Origin: Giesbergeria anulus
GTDB lineage: Bacteria > Pseudomonadota > Gammaproteobacteria > Burkholderiales > Burkholderiaceae_C
DNA length: 64,000 bases
Reading direction: 5' to 3'
NCBI RefSeq assembly: GCF_900111115.1
Contig: NZ_FOGD01000005.1
Location: 105,373-169,372 of the forward strand
The notes below the pieces were generated by a model, which saw nothing but the letters and a program-made list of their open reading frames with translations, was not told the origin of the DNA and made no database searches. Shown one piece after another: positions 63,868 through 64,000 of this stretch. Every line of letters begins with the position of its first letter. Position 1 is the stretch's first letter. The translations under genes were made by a program, and so were the position numbers.

Positions 63868-64000
63868 TTAAATCGGCAGTCCAGCCATCTGAAGCTCTGC
63901 ACGCAGCTCGGCTGTGCGTGTGGGATCGAGCTGGTTGGCGAACAGGGCTTTGATTTCAGCCGGCTTGGCGTTGAACTGCTCCACCAAGTCCTTGATGCGG
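63868..64000 (-). CDS. Partial CDS at the right edge (C-terminus, likely mobile-element gene)
   Basis: A minus-strand frame enters from the right edge and ends with TAA at 63868. The visible 43 residues read RIKDLVEQFNAKPAEIKALF ... ELQMAGLPI, a helical, charged tail. I do not recognise the family with confidence. Its position just inside the repeat-rich terminus suggests that it belongs to the mobile element. Confidence 0.5.
   Translation of the reverse strand, partial: RIKDLVEQFNAKPAEIKALFANQLDPTRTAELRAELQMAGLPI

Noticed and set aside
1..64000. CRISPR arrays, tRNA or rRNA genes
   Set aside because: No regularly spaced direct repeats, cloverleaf-like segments or rRNA-like stretches were noticed on reading; this was not tested computationally.

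Overview
The window looks like a chromosomal segment of a betaproteobacterium of the order Burkholderiales, probably Comamonadaceae-like. The basis is the GC-rich coding, Liv/Bug-type uptake genes, a Dmp-type phenol operon and topoisomerase III with a SWIB tail. This is judged from gene content, not from a phylogenetic computation. No rRNA, tRNA or CRISPR array was seen.

Left part (1-15.8 kb): a partial CxxC zinc-finger protein, then a long minus-strand operon (about 14.9 to 1.4 kb) that appears to encode uptake and oxygenolytic breakdown of an aromatic compound. In transcription order it carries a C-C hydrolase, a two-subunit LigAB-like (class III) extradiol dioxygenase, a Rieske ferredoxin, ring-hydroxylating dioxygenase alpha and beta subunits, a terminator-like hairpin, a dihydrodiol dehydrogenase, a branched-chain-type binding protein, a feruloyl-CoA-synthase-like ligase, a ferredoxin reductase, LivH, a fused LivM-LivG, LivF and a PaaI-like thioesterase. 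A divergent TetR regulator faces it across two inverted repeats. The substrate cannot be read from the sequence.

Middle (15.8-26.1 kb): a MATE exporter, a DUF4239-like membrane protein, two chemoreceptors, a metallo-beta-lactamase-fold hydrolase, a large protein with a calpain-type Cys-His-Asn triad, a decayed copy of a replication-type gene, and an SPFH protein.

Phenol cluster (26.1-46.9 kb): dmpR and a GntR regulator on minus; from a sigma-54 promoter on plus, dmpKLMNOPQ, a catechol 2,3-dioxygenase, a MetA-type outer-membrane protein and an HpaI-type aldolase; a second GntR on minus; then a second ferredoxin/catechol 2,3-dioxygenase pair, a DUF336 protein and dmpCDEFGH. A strong terminator follows dmpH; a Bug-type binding protein and dmpI lie beyond it. 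Together these turn phenol into pyruvate and acetyl-CoA. The 2-hydroxypenta-2,4-dienoate made by the left-hand operon could feed into dmpEFG.

Right part (46.9-64 kb): a GspE/PilB ATPase, an Mrr-like protein with an 11-base C tract, topoisomerase III with a SWIB domain, a SET-domain protein, BirA, a SPOR protein, a FliD-like protein and a small RelA/SpoT-type HD hydrolase. Next is an AT-rich stretch (56.7-59.9 kb) of unfamiliar genes punctuated by attC-like sites, interpreted as an integron cassette cluster without a visible integrase. It is followed by a phage/satellite-like remnant with a C4-like antisense RNA candidate and a replication-type gene, then a sensor kinase whose partner response regulator is cut off by what looks like the end of a mobile element.
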